Origin: Candidatus Saccharimonadota bacterium
GTDB taxonomy: Bacteria > Patescibacteriota > Saccharimonadia > Saccharimonadales > Saccharimonadaceae
Length of the DNA: 64,000 nt
Direction: 5' to 3'
Assembly: GCA_017506895.1 (NCBI GenBank)
Contig: JAFWBV010000001.1
Coordinates: forward strand, 61,717-125,716
A program made the translations under genes and the position numbers. Of the stretch, positions 1 through 9,193 are shown piece by piece. The notes beneath the pieces were generated by a model. It saw nothing but the letters and a program-made list of their open reading frames with translations. It made no database searches and was not told the origin of the DNA. Within the stretch, counting starts at the first letter, position 1; every line of letters starts with the position of its first letter.

Positions 1-19
1 TACCCACTTCATTTTCCAT
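1..19 (-). CDS. 5' end of a gene running off the window
   Basis: An ATG on the minus strand at 17-19 is preceded by a good Shine-Dalgarno (AAAGAAAGGA, about 28-37) that overlaps the stop of the next gene upstream. Only six codons (MENEVG) are inside the window, so no function can be given. The tight spacing suggests translational coupling to the membrane protein gene at 33-815. Confidence 0.4.
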
Positions 20-32
20 AATTATCCTTTCT

Positions 33-815
33 TTAAATATTAAAAATAGGGTTACTAAATAATAACACGATTATGCTAATAATAATAGCACCAAATAGGA
101 CCGGTGCAAGAATATGTTTAAACCTGAAATCATCCTGGTATTTAATTGTTGCGCCTCTGACGCGATCGTAAACAAAAGCAAAAATAGTCAAAATTAAAGC
201 AACTTGCGGAATACGAATACCAGTTGAGCCGAAAGTATAGATAATAGACCAAGAATTACAGAGCCAAGCAATTTCCGCAAACACCAGGCCACAAACCAAA
301 GTTGTTAAGGTGAAATCTTTTGTATCGCTTTGCGATAAAACATGCCTACTGCATGCATAACCGATTAAGAATTCTAATAAAACAAAAACAATCGAATCAA
401 GACCAGCCGTCATGATGGAACAAGCCGAAGACCCAAGAAAGACGGCAATAAGGGATTGGACAATCGTAGCATTATCATTAGATAATGGTTTTATGAACAA
501 AAGCCAAACGCAATAAAATATAGCAAGCAAAATATGAATAGGCATAAAAGAACTACCTGCATAATATGAAAGCAAAACGACGCTAATACCCACAATTAGG
601 TCAACTAGATTTGATTTTAGATTAACCCATAAATAACGAAATCTAACAGCGAAAATGCGCCATTTTGATAAAATAACAAGCAGCAAGCCGAAAACGGGAC
701 TATTAGACAAAACGGTAATTAGCACAGCCCCCACTCCTAAAAGTAAGTTCAAAAAGACGTGGACAAAGCTACTTGCGATATTTCTAGATTTTCTCGCCAA
801 AATATAATCTGCCAT
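33..815 (-). CDS. polytopic membrane protein, unknown function
   Basis: A 260-residue protein with about seven or eight strongly hydrophobic segments and short basic loops, so it is an integral membrane protein. I recognise no catalytic or family motif. It starts at ATG 813-815. An extended -10 box (TGATATAAT, TATAAT at 822-827) ends six bases before the ATG, which predicts a leaderless transcript. It is divergent from signal peptidase I and probably co-transcribed with the truncated gene at the window edge. It could be a small transporter or an assembly factor, but nothing in the sequence decides this. Confidence 0.7.
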   Translation of the reverse strand: MADYILARKSRNIASSFVHVFLNLLLGVGAVLITVLSNSPVFGLLLVILSKWRIFAVRFRYLWVNLKSNLVDLIVGISVVLLSYYAGSSFMPIHILLAIFYCVWLLFIKPLSNDNATIVQSLIAVFLGSSACSIMTAGLDSIVFVLLEFLIGYACSRHVLSQSDTKDFTLTTLVCGLVFAEIAWLCNSWSIIYTFGSTGIRIPQVALILTIFAFVYDRVRGATIKYQDDFRFKHILAPVLFGAIIISIIVLLFSNPIFNI

Positions 816-888
816 ATGAACATTATATCAGATTTCTTTAAAATAAGCTTAATTCTTTCAGGATTCATAAAATAAAGAAAAGACATGC

Positions 889-901
889 TATAATATTGCA
901 T
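889..901 (+). promoter_or_regulatory. extended -10 promoter of lepB, leaderless configuration
   Basis: TGCTATAAT places TATAAT at 889-894. The expected transcription start, about 7 bases downstream, falls at the ATG at 902-904. An in-frame TTG at 896 lies too close to the -10 box to be in the mRNA, which argues for the ATG as the real start. Confidence 0.7.
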
Positions 902-1570
902 ATGGAACCAAAATTTTTTCAAAAACATCCCTTACTTAAAGATATATTAAGCTTAGGTTCTTTTATTGTTGCAATAATAATCGGTACAGTTATATTAAAT
1001 ACTTTCGTTTATCGTTCATATAACGTAGTGGGCGGAAGCATGGAAAACACTCTGCATCAAGATGACAGAGTAATAGTCAATCGCGCCGCAGTCTCTTGGT
1101 CACATTTTATCGGCCAGGAATACGTCCCAGAACGAGGACAGATAATCGTATTTCTAAATGAAGACGAAAAGAAGGTCGAAGAATACAAGGCAAAAGGTGT
1201 CAGTAACCCGATGACGTGTTCAGTACCATCCAACGTAACAGATCAATATATTATTAAACGCGTTATAGCTTTCCCAGGAGAAAGAGTAGTCGTGAAAGAC
1301 GGAGTAATGACCATATATAACGAGGAGTATCCAGAAGGATTTGTTTACGACACCGAATGGCGAAAATCCGATACTGATGGCCCCAAAAAACACACATCGG
1401 GAGAAATCGACACCACAGTACCAGAAGGAGAACTATTCGTATCAGGTGATAATCGCGAAGGCTCAAATTCATGGGATTCCCGAAACGGTTTAGGGACAAT
1501 TCCTTACTGCCGAATTATTGGACCAGTAGTTTTAAGGCTTTTCCCATTTGATAAAATCAGAACTTTCTAA
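902..1570 (+). CDS. lepB: signal peptidase I
   Basis: Family S26 leader peptidase, which cleaves signal peptides from secreted proteins at the outer face of the membrane. One N-terminal membrane anchor (about residues 15-38) precedes the nucleophile box GGSMENTL (Ser about 46). The general-base box YIIKRVIA contains the catalytic Lys at about 119, and the late SGDNR..S.DSR box is intact. Length (about 222 residues) is normal. The ATG at 902 is preferred to the TTG at 896 because the -10 box is too close to the TTG. As the only signal peptidase in the window, it probably serves the large secreted proteins encoded nearby. Confidence 0.95.
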   Translation: MEPKFFQKHPLLKDILSLGSFIVAIIIGTVILNTFVYRSYNVVGGSMENTLHQDDRVIVNRAAVSWSHFIGQEYVPERGQIIVFLNEDEKKVEEYKAKGVSNPMTCSVPSNVTDQYIIKRVIAFPGERVVVKDGVMTIYNEEYPEGFVYDTEWRKSDTDGPKKHTSGEIDTTVPEGELFVSGDNREGSNSWDSRNGLGTIPYCRIIGPVVLRLFPFDKIRTF

Positions 1571-1577
1571 CAATAAC

Positions 1578-2777
1578 TTATATTTCACCAATTAGTTTAA
1601 TTGAATCTGCTTCCGGCAATTCTTCCACATCTTTTAATTTGCGCTCAATAGAACGAGATGTAGTCTTAGCCGAATCGATTTTATTTGCAGATTCTTGCAA
1701 TTTCTTTTGAACACCTTCAAGCAAATCGCTAAACTTACCAAATTGGGTTTTAACTGCCCCGAGAGTTTGCCAAACTTCAGCAGAGCGTTTTTCGATAGCT
1801 ACAGTCTTAAATCCCATCAAAAGTCCGTTTAAGGCAACCGGCAAAGTAGACGGACTCATAATAGAAACATGGTATTTTTGTCGAATCTCATCCGACAAAC
1901 CCGAAATGCGCAATATTTCAGCATATAAGGATTCGGTCGGAACAAACATCATACCAAAATCCGTTGTGATTGGTGGGTCTAAATATTTTGTAGAAATCTT
2001 TTTTGCTTGCTCTTTGACATCAGATGCTAAAGCTTTTGAGTATTTATCTATATCGGTTTTATCACCATTTTCATAAGCAGTAATTAGACGCGAATAATTT
2101 TCAACGGGAAATTTACTGTCTATTGGAAGATAAACTAAGTTTTCAGAATCCTTACCAGGCATCTTAATAGCAAATTCAACCCTATCACTACTTCCCTTTT
2201 TAGTTATTACATTTTCTTCGTATTGAGATTTATTTAAAATATCTTCTATGATAGCACCTAACTGGACTTCACCATAAATACCACGCGTTTTTACGCCTTC
2301 TATAACTTTTTTTAAATCACCAACCCCATTAGCGAGATTCTTCATCTCGCCTAGACCTTGATAAACCTGCGTGAGCTGTGTTGAGATAGTTTTAAAACTC
2401 TCATTAAAACGCTTTTCCACTGAAGCTTTAAGTTTTTCATCAACCGTTTCACGCATCTCCTCTAATTTTTTCTCGTTTCCAGACCGTAAGTTCTCAAGGC
2501 TTTTTTCATTACTCTCTCGTACCCTATCTAAACCTTTTTCATTTGTGATACGCATTCTTTCAAGATTATCATTAATCTCTTTTCGATTTTCACGAAAATT
2601 ACGATCAATAGACGGACTAAGCTTACTGACTTCACTCTCCATTCTAATCAGACGCTCATTTAGAGCTTCAGAATCAAAAGTAGCTTTGTTTTTACTATTA
2701 AACATAAACATCAAAACAATAGCAACAATCAAAAGAATAATAATAACAAACCCAATAATTACTAAAAATATATCCAT
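1578..2777 (-). CDS. rmuC: DNA recombination protein RmuC homologue
   Basis: A 399-residue protein with one N-terminal membrane helix (about 4-26), a long charged coiled coil (about 35-150) and the conserved RmuC core (about 160-370). The core includes GxYGExQLGAIIEDIL-like and PVENYSRL-like segments and a FVPTESLYAEIL motif. RmuC proteins are nuclease-like factors that limit inversions and rearrangements; their exact reaction is not well defined. TATAAT at 2784-2789 ends six bases before the ATG, so the mRNA is probably leaderless. It is convergent with lepB and has the usual length for the family. Confidence 0.9.
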   Translation of the reverse strand: MDIFLVIIGFVIIILLIVAIVLMFMFNSKNKATFDSEALNERLIRMESEVSKLSPSIDRNFRENRKEINDNLERMRITNEKGLDRVRESNEKSLENLRSGNEKKLEEMRETVDEKLKASVEKRFNESFKTISTQLTQVYQGLGEMKNLANGVGDLKKVIEGVKTRGIYGEVQLGAIIEDILNKSQYEENVITKKGSSDRVEFAIKMPGKDSENLVYLPIDSKFPVENYSRLITAYENGDKTDIDKYSKALASDVKEQAKKISTKYLDPPITTDFGMMFVPTESLYAEILRISGLSDEIRQKYHVSIMSPSTLPVALNGLLMGFKTVAIEKRSAEVWQTLGAVKTQFGKFSDLLEGVQKKLQESANKIDSAKTTSRSIERKLKDVEELPEADSIKLIGEI

Positions 2778-2794
2778 AAGAAGATTATATCATA

Positions 2795-5700
2795 TTATTC
2801 TGGGTTTTCTTCTTTTGATAATGCATAAGATACGCCCGCCCCAGCCAAAGCAGCGAAAATGCCAGCAGTCATCAAACCAATAGAAGCAGGAGATTCATTA
2901 TAATTACTTACGCCTAAAGGAGCCGCATATCCATCACTTACATTGTGATAATTAGATACAAAATCCTGGTTTGAGTCATTACCACTTTCATTGTTATTAT
3001 CATCATTTAAAACATTATTAGCATTATTCATGCTATTAGTTAGATTAAGGGGAGCGATATTGTTTTGGTTATTATTCGAAGGAGCACTAGATTGGACAGT
3101 CATCGCCGACCTAAAGGCCTGCACTAAGTTTATGTCGGAATTTGGATTACTCATATACCAGTTAAGAATATCGGCATTAGTCTTCACATATTCCATCATG
3201 AAGACAAACTTCAAATTATTGGTACTAGTCTTTTGCTTGTAATACCTAGTTCTATCGTAAAGACCAGAAAGGTTCGTAAGCTCATACTCCTCATATCTAG
3301 CCTCATCCGGCACGCCGAGCAGACCTTCAAGTAGATATGCCGTGGTACCAGTACGATCGGCGCCTACGCGACAGTGGAAGTAAATGTTTTTTGGATTGTT
3401 GGCGCTTGTAATATCGGTCATGATATCGGTCACGGCGGTCCAGGCTTTCATATAATTTGATGAAGCATTGTTTTCGTCACCAGAATTATAGTCGAAATTG
3501 TAATGGACTACTGGATCCCATTTATAATCGCTGAGTTTCGTATCATTTGCATATTCGGTAGGATCGCCCACATCATATTGCTTGTTGATACCAAGATTAT
3601 AAAGCTCGGTCGCGGGCGTGCTCCATAATCTCTCACCGCGGAATAACCTACCATAAGCTAGTGTACCTGTTACAGTCTGATTGTTACTATCTGTATAGGT
3701 CACTGGCAAACCACCAAGGTCACGAGTATTGCGATTTGCGCTAAGCTCAATTGGTCTTCTACCGTTTACAGAAGTAGCTGTCACATAGCCATAGACCGAG
3801 CTATCATCTGCTTTCTCCCAATAATATGTCTGGCCAGGAATCATATTATGTATGACGCCATTCGTTGCATTAGTATATGCAACTTGGGCACCATTTTCAT
3901 CGTCAAGGTAGACATTAAGCGCTGCGCCAATCTTCGTGTCATATGCTCTTGGCTTCGAACAGTCAACCGAGCCATTTCCCCATGCAGTGAGTTCGCTAAG
4001 CGGTTTAGTGGCATCACCATAGCTCGGTATCGAACATAAGTTAGTCTCAAAATTACCTTTTATGCCTTCCCAGAATGCTTTCTCGCTTAGTTGAGTCGTG
4101 TCTCCCCAGGTTGAACTATTGATCGGCGAAGCTTGATTAAACGTAGTAATGTTGACCGGGCTAGCCACCCAACCGTTAATGAGCGTCTGGTAGCCTTGCA
4201 ATGCATTATTCGCGATATTGAATATTACTGGTTCGTCAGACGAATCGTAAGCATAATGCGCTACATATACTTTATTGCCATCTGGAACAGTAGTTGAAGT
4301 AACCTGGACAGCCGGCGATACTGATTCGTCAAACCACCCAACAAAGGTATAATTTTCGTTCGGCGGTGTTGGAGTTGGCAAAGTGCCCAACTCATCACCA
4401 ATTGTTACAGTAAAGCTACTCGGCTCACTCATCGTACCATCATTAACGTCAAGTTCGATTACATAATCAGTCGGCACACCAAGTTTGACATACATGTCAG
4501 TAAATGTTGCATAAATCGGACGTTGGGAACCAGTGCCAGCAGAATTAAGTGTAGCGCCAAACCATACTTTAGTATCAAAACGTGTAGTATTTGCAGAGAT
4601 ATCCTGCAAAAGCGTATAAGGCGCATCATTCCAAGAGTAGTAGATCTTTTCGCCAATTCTCGCAATTTTTACTCGGTTTACGCTACTTATAGCCACAAGT
4701 GGAGCACTAACGGCCTGAGAATTCATACTGAATCTCTCGGTAAACTCTAAATTACCCGTAGTGGTGGCTCTCCTAAGCGTAAATCCTGGCCAACCAGATA
4801 AGTTTTCAGCCTTAGAGGTTACGAAGGTGGCTTGACTTGTTGAACTAGAACCATTAAATGAGACAATATTGAGTCCGATCTCAAAATCTTTCTGGAAATT
4901 TGCTTGCGTAAATAATTGAATAGCAGTGTCAATATAATGCTTTGTCTTATCGATTGAGTTGCCAGACACAGCATCCTCGAGACAATAATCGCCAGTTATA
5001 TTCGATGTGCCATTAAATGTACAGGCGTTAGTCTCTGCCCAGACAATCGGGAAACTCGAAGTGTTCTCGACCCACTTCGCATAGTAAGTTACATCGTCAT
5101 CAATGATTTCCTCTGGATAAACTTCCTGGTAGAACGTACCATCGTCCTTGTACCAGCCAAAGAACATGTAATTCGCTTTAGTCGGTGTCGGAAGTGCTCC
5201 AACGGCCGTGTTCTCTTCTACTTGCTTTGTAGCATCACTCGGATCGCTGAATGAGCCACCATTTGGATTAAAGGTCACAGTATACATCGTTACAGGTGCA
5301 GCGGTGATTTCTACCTCAAGCGTCTTAGTAAGACCAGATGTGGAACCAGTCATTATTATATTTGTAGTGCCAGCACTCACGCCAGTAATTACACCTGCAG
5401 CGTCCACAGTAGCAATTGAAGTATCAACAGATGAGAAGGTATACGGTTCAAGTTCGGCAGAATTAGTAACTATGATAGTAGTTTGTCCACCCACTGTCGT
5501 AGTGAGATCAGTATTTCCAATAATTGCCTGAGTTACTGGAAGTAATGTCGTGACATTCACAGTAATAGTCTTAGTGGCACCAGAAGTTGTACCAGTCATT
5601 GTAATTGTGGTAGAGCCATTAGCAACGCCGGTTATTTCGCCCGTTGTCGAATTCACGGTTGCAATTTGATCATTATTTGATGTGAAGCTATAAGGTTCAA

Positions 5701-8700
5701 GTTCAGAAGAGTTAGTGACCACAATGCTTGCAGTCCCATTCGGTTCGACCGCGATTGTATCTCGCTGAAGTTCTGCTAACGCTACAGTCTTTAGCCACTG
5801 CGCATGATAAGTGGTATCGCCAGACGGAATGGTGCTAGAATTAATCTCACTACCGCCAGTGACTGCCGTGAACCAACCTTGGAATAAATGATCAGTATAA
5901 GTTGGGTTGGCTGGAACCTTCGCACCAAGTGATTCACCTGCGACGACCGTCACGGGAATAGAACTAGTTTCGTTATGTGGATCGAAAGTAATAGTATAAG
6001 TCTGAACATACGGTTGAACATGTGCAAGCGCCACCTCAATAACCGGTCTCACTTCATTATTAACAGTAGTTTTGTTGTGGTTTAACGAACGACCCTGTGT
6101 CTGAATCCTGTTCTTAAACTCACCTTGTTTCTCCATCCAAATTCCTTCATTATAGCCAGAAGTATATGCAAAAGCAGATTTCTCAAGTAGATAAATACAT
6201 CGACCGTTTGTTCCTAGACTCGTAGTGGCATTATCGCATAATTCAAGAGCCTCTGGATATGTCAAGAAACGCGTAACTGTATTATTATATTCACCGGTAT
6301 TGAAGGTTGCAAGATTCGGATTAGACCAATCAGGATTAGAAGAAGTTGGAAGGTATGTTATAGCGGTATCATACACAGGGTTATCGGTACTTATATTTCT
6401 GTAATAAATGAATTTTGCAGTATCGTCCTCGGTAGTGCCGACATAATAGAATCTCTCGTCTTCATCATCCCAATCACCATCGTTGTTTATGTCACAATCA
6501 TAGGCATCACCGGCAGTCATAGTAGCAGAAGCAACGAGTTGACCATACTCAATATCGGCTCCAGCCGCAAAACCAGCAGCCCTACATCCACTAGAACTTC
6601 GACCGCACTGTTCAACATGGAGCGTATTTGGCTTTGCAATCTTACATACATAATCTAACTGCTCCCACTTTGCATAATACTGAGTAGGAGTTTGCGAATC
6701 AAACACAGTAGAAGTAGTAAGCTCAGTACCAGTACCATTTTGGCCAGTCCACCACCCCTTAAACTGATAATCTTCCCTAGTCGGCTCTGGAAGTGTAGTA
6801 AAGGAAGAGCCATTGCCTACATCCCACGAATAAGATGCTGGGGTACCACCTTGAGAATCAAAAGATACATGGATTACCTGTCCGGCCACCGTAACAGAAA
6901 TGGTCTGAGTCGCGCCAGAAGTCGCACCAGTCATAGTAATCGTAGCAGTTCCTGGCCCCACAGCGGTTATCTCGCCAGTCGTCGAGTTGACTGTTGCGAC
7001 ATTGTCATTACTAGAACTAAAACTATAGGGCTCAAGTTCAGAAGCATTATTCACGATAATCATTTCCGTCTCGTTCGGCTCTAAGCTAATCACGGGATTA
7101 TCAATATCTGCTACGGCAACCGACCCTAGCCAATGTGCATAATAATCAGCAGAAGCATCAGGTATTGTCGAAGTAGTCACTTCAGTCCCACCGCTCTGAG
7201 CAGTAAACCAACCTTGGAAATAATGATCGGCATAAACAGGCGCGGCAGGTATAGTTGTAACGGCATTGCCATCCTTTATCAAGTAAGTAGCTACAGTCGT
7301 AGTAGTGCCATCATTTGCTTTAAAATTAATCGTATGGACATCCTCATCCGAATACTCGCCAAGACGAATATACATGTTTGACATAGTCGCTTCAGGAATA
7401 CGCTTCGCACTAGTACAAGGGCCTTGGCTACCATCACAATCATCCCGAGGATATGCACCAAACCAGGTCGTAAGATCAAACTGTTGGTTAAATCCAGTGA
7501 TATCTTGTAGAAATACTAGCGGTCCACCATCATAGCTATAATAAATCTTATTGTCCAATCTAAACATCGAAACATCATGTACCTGCGCATAGGGTATCTC
7601 TTTCTTTTCCTGCTCGTCACCGAACTTTGAATTAAAGTCGATATTACTTGTAGCTCGCCTAACAGTCACACCAGGTGCCTTCCCATCGGCCGCGTGTGAG
7701 CCAAGTTTATCATTTACGAAAGTCTGCTGTCCATTATCTTCACTGCCGAAATAATTAACCTGCTCACTAGGAAGGTAGTGGTCAAGTGTGAAGTGAATCT
7801 CAAAATCCTTCAAATAATTTGCTTGACTATATAGAGCTACGCCCGTGTCAATAAACTTCACATCATGATAATCAGCACACGCAGAACCTGTAATATTACC
7901 ATTTGTTGCGCCATGAAACTCACAAGCCCCCATCTGATTCCAAACGATTGGGAATAAGGTATCCACCCAAACAGCATACAAAGTAATATTTGGCGCTGCA
8001 GTTTGATCGATTGGCAAGTCATCGCCTGCCTCATAAAGCGTTCCTGAGCAAACGTCATCGCCAGTTGTAGTGTCAGTAGTCGTAGCTACATCACACCAAC
8101 CCGCAAATTTTTTCTCATTACGCACTGGCACAGCATCAGATAACGTCATGTAGCTGTCAGCAGCCACCGTACCACCATCAATTGTTGCAGTCTGCGGATT
8201 AGGTACGGGCATATTTGTCACAGTATCAGTTGTATTATCATCATAAGTTACATTAAATACAATAGAATTTGCTACCGCAACCAAAACATAGGTTCCACGA
8301 TAAGAACCCGCAGGTAAAGTTGTATCAACTCTAGCACCGAAAGAAAACGTATATGAATCATCTGTAGAATTGGCCGCAGAAGTATTAGCAATCAATAAAC
8401 CCTGGCCTGAAGGCGCAGGAAGAAAATCAGAATTAGACACTATAGTATCAGTACCACCCGAAGACGAAATAAATTGGCTCGGTTTAAAGCCCCACTTGTT
8501 GTTATAAGTTGAGCTACTAGAAAAATCTTGAGATGTGACCGTGGAAGTAATCGAAGGAACAGCTATATTATCATCATTCAACAAATCCGTACCGCCTTGC
8601 ATAACTGCCGACAACTTATATCCGGTATAATTATCCGTGCCAATTGACAAAGTGGCGAAATTAGACTCACCGAAAGTACCGCCCGGAGTTGGGAGAATTT

Positions 8701-8857
8701 GAGCCGCAAGAGTACTTGATTGAATCGACATAGAAATAGTACTCTGTTTTGCTATTGCATACGAAGAGTTAGAAGGAATTAAAAACAATCCACAAAACAA
8801 AGTGACTATAGTAGCAGAAAACAAGCCCAACAAATGCTTTATTCTTTGCGCCTTCAC
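2795..8857 (-). CDS. giant secreted/surface protein with InlB, Big_2, lectin-like and tyrosine-phosphatase-like domains
   Basis: A protein of 2020 residues with a signal peptide (about 1-34, predicted cut after SYA). Approximate order: N-terminal beta domain (40-200); six InlB/Listeria-Bacteroides repeats ending in YAxW-like motifs (about 200-300, 513-580, 660-735, 955-1025, 1190-1265, 1465-1540); two LamG/lectin-like domains (303-510, 1265-1465); three Big_2 domains (580-660, 1025-1105, 1105-1190); a Cys-containing region (735-955); and a phosphatase domain (about 1700-1930). The last has the NTRDLGG motif and the active-site loop HCRVGADRTG (Cys about 1829, Arg about 1835), as in the Y_phosphatase3/PtpB family. 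A membrane helix (about 1993-2012) and the tail SKEENPE end the protein; I see no LPxTG motif. GTG start with GAGGTGC upstream. It is probably an adhesin with an extracellular phosphatase head. Confidence 0.85.
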   Translation of the reverse strand: MKAQRIKHLLGLFSATIVTLFCGLFLIPSNSSYAIAKQSTISMSIQSSTLAAQILPTPGGTFGESNFATLSIGTDNYTGYKLSAVMQGGTDLLNDDNIAVPSITSTVTSQDFSSSSTYNNKWGFKPSQFISSSGGTDTIVSNSDFLPAPSGQGLLIANTSAANSTDDSYTFSFGARVDTTLPAGSYRGTYVLVAVANSIVFNVTYDDNTTDTVTNMPVPNPQTATIDGGTVAADSYMTLSDAVPVRNEKKFAGWCDVATTTDTTTGDDVCSGTLYEAGDDLPIDQTAAPNITLYAVWVDTLFPIVWNQMGACEFHGATNGNITGSACADYHDVKFIDTGVALYSQANYLKDFEIHFTLDHYLPSEQVNYFGSEDNGQQTFVNDKLGSHAADGKAPGVTVRRATSNIDFNSKFGDEQEKKEIPYAQVHDVSMFRLDNKIYYSYDGGPLVFLQDITGFNQQFDLTTWFGAYPRDDCDGSQGPCTSAKRIPEATMSNMYIRLGEYSDEDVHTINFKANDGTTTTVATYLIKDGNAVTTIPAAPVYADHYFQGWFTAQSGGTEVTTSTIPDASADYYAHWLGSVAVADIDNPVISLEPNETEMIIVNNASELEPYSFSSSNDNVATVNSTTGEITAVGPGTATITMTGATSGATQTISVTVAGQVIHVSFDSQGGTPASYSWDVGNGSSFTTLPEPTREDYQFKGWWTGQNGTGTELTTSTVFDSQTPTQYYAKWEQLDYVCKIAKPNTLHVEQCGRSSSGCRAAGFAAGADIEYGQLVASATMTAGDAYDCDINNDGDWDDEDERFYYVGTTEDDTAKFIYYRNISTDNPVYDTAITYLPTSSNPDWSNPNLATFNTGEYNNTVTRFLTYPEALELCDNATTSLGTNGRCIYLLEKSAFAYTSGYNEGIWMEKQGEFKNRIQTQGRSLNHNKTTVNNEVRPVIEVALAHVQPYVQTYTITFDPHNETSSIPVTVVAGESLGAKVPANPTYTDHLFQGWFTAVTGGSEINSSTIPSGDTTYHAQWLKTVALAELQRDTIAVEPNGTASIVVTNSSELEPYSFTSNNDQIATVNSTTGEITGVANGSTTITMTGTTSGATKTITVNVTTLLPVTQAIIGNTDLTTTVGGQTTIIVTNSAELEPYTFSSVDTSIATVDAAGVITGVSAGTTNIIMTGSTSGLTKTLEVEITAAPVTMYTVTFNPNGGSFSDPSDATKQVEENTAVGALPTPTKANYMFFGWYKDDGTFYQEVYPEEIIDDDVTYYAKWVENTSSFPIVWAETNACTFNGTSNITGDYCLEDAVSGNSIDKTKHYIDTAIQLFTQANFQKDFEIGLNIVSFNGSSSTSQATFVTSKAENLSGWPGFTLRRATTTGNLEFTERFSMNSQAVSAPLVAISSVNRVKIARIGEKIYYSWNDAPYTLLQDISANTTRFDTKVWFGATLNSAGTGSQRPIYATFTDMYVKLGVPTDYVIELDVNDGTMSEPSSFTVTIGDELGTLPTPTPPNENYTFVGWFDESVSPAVQVTSTTVPDGNKVYVAHYAYDSSDEPVIFNIANNALQGYQTLINGWVASPVNITTFNQASPINSSTWGDTTQLSEKAFWEGIKGNFETNLCSIPSYGDATKPLSELTAWGNGSVDCSKPRAYDTKIGAALNVYLDDENGAQVAYTNATNGVIHNMIPGQTYYWEKADDSSVYGYVTATSVNGRRPIELSANRNTRDLGGLPVTYTDSNNQTVTGTLAYGRLFRGERLWSTPATELYNLGINKQYDVGDPTEYANDTKLSDYKWDPVVHYNFDYNSGDENNASSNYMKAWTAVTDIMTDITSANNPKNIYFHCRVGADRTGTTAYLLEGLLGVPDEARYEEYELTNLSGLYDRTRYYKQKTSTNNLKFVFMMEYVKTNADILNWYMSNPNSDINLVQAFRSAMTVQSSAPSNNNQNNIAPLNLTNSMNNANNVLNDDNNNESGNDSNQDFVSNYHNVSDGYAAPLGVSNYNESPASIGLMTAGIFAALAGAGVSYALSKEENPE
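3341..3373 (-). other. CX5R phosphatase active-site codons
   Basis: These codons of the giant surface protein encode the loop CRVGADR followed by TG, with His just before the Cys. It matches the HCX5R(S/T) P-loop of protein tyrosine phosphatases, and both the nucleophilic Cys and the phosphate-binding Arg are present. Confidence 0.8.
5297..7120 (-). repeat. three Big_2 (bacterial Ig-like) repeats inside the giant protein gene
   Basis: Copies at about 6888-7120, 5545-5775 and 5297-5540 encode the same pattern: a SELEPY(S/T)F segment, an (I/V)ATV core, a GxITxVxxG turn and an IxMTGxTSG strand. The first two are closest; the third is more divergent and abuts the second. They are coding repeats and could recombine. 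Confidence 0.8.
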
Positions 8858-8922
8858 ACTAAAAGCACCTCGCAGTTAATTATTACCTTTAATATTAAAC
8901 TCCACTTTTTATTTATAAATTA

Positions 8923-8951
8923 ATTATAGAACAAGCATTTTGATAAAGCAA
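8923..8951 (-). promoter_or_regulatory. promoter of the giant surface protein gene
   Basis: On the minus strand, TTGCTT (8946-8951) and TATAAT (8923-8928) are separated by exactly 17 bp. The predicted start near 8916 gives a leader of about 60 bases before the GTG start at 8857. Confidence 0.65.
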
Positions 8952-8987
8952 GTGGTAATATTTCTTCATTTTTTACAAAAAATATGC

Positions 8988-8993
8988 TATAAT
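8988..8993 (+). promoter_or_regulatory. -10 box of tRNA-Thr(TGT)
   Basis: TGCTATAAT lies immediately upstream of the tRNA; the predicted start is 1-2 bases before the mature 5' end. Confidence 0.6.
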
Positions 8994-9001
8994 AAAAAAA
9001 C

Positions 9002-9077
9002 GCCGACTTAGCTCAGCTGGCAGAGCAACGGTTTTGTAAACCGTAGGTCGTCGGTTCGATCCCGACAGTCGGCTCCA
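9002..9077 (+). tRNA. tRNA-Thr(TGT)
   Basis: A 76-base cloverleaf. The acceptor stem GCCGACT pairs with AGTCGGC, the D arm is AGCTCAGCTGGCAGAGC, and the anticodon stem ACGGT/ACCGT encloses the loop TTTGTAA (anticodon TGT). The T arm carries GGTTCGATCCC, and CCA is encoded. Anticodon reading gives threonine. Confidence 0.95.
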
Positions 9078-9082
9078 CGAAG

Positions 9083-9106
9083 AAACAAGCGCAAGCTTGG
9101 TTTTTT
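9083..9106 (+). terminator. terminator of tRNA-Thr(TGT)
   Basis: An imperfect hairpin (AACAAGC, GCAA loop, GCTTGGTT) runs into a T run just after the tRNA. Confidence 0.55.
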
Positions 9107-9161
9107 GTATGATAGCTAAACGCAGCCGACCTCACAAAAAAATAAACAAGTACCTGTTCAT

Positions 9162-9193
9162 AAAAAAAAGAGCCCGTAGGCTCTATTTTTTTT
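9162..9193. terminator. bidirectional terminator
   Basis: AGAGCC and GGCTCT arms around a CGTA loop are flanked by A and T runs of eight bases. It ends the minus-strand gene at 9192-9725 and could also stop read-through from tRNA-Thr. Confidence 0.8.

Noticed and set aside
896..901. TTG start for lepB
   Set aside because: It lies two bases after the TATAAT box and would be upstream of the expected transcription start.
3341..3373. Phosphatase loop as a chance match
   Set aside because: The preceding NTRDLGG motif and the His before the Cys are in the correct order and spacing for the family, so the match was kept as real.
5208..5531. Long plus-strand open frame of 107 codons
   Set aside because: It is antisense to the Big_2-coding part of the giant gene; its composition mirrors the Thr/Val codons of the true frame, and it has no ribosome site.
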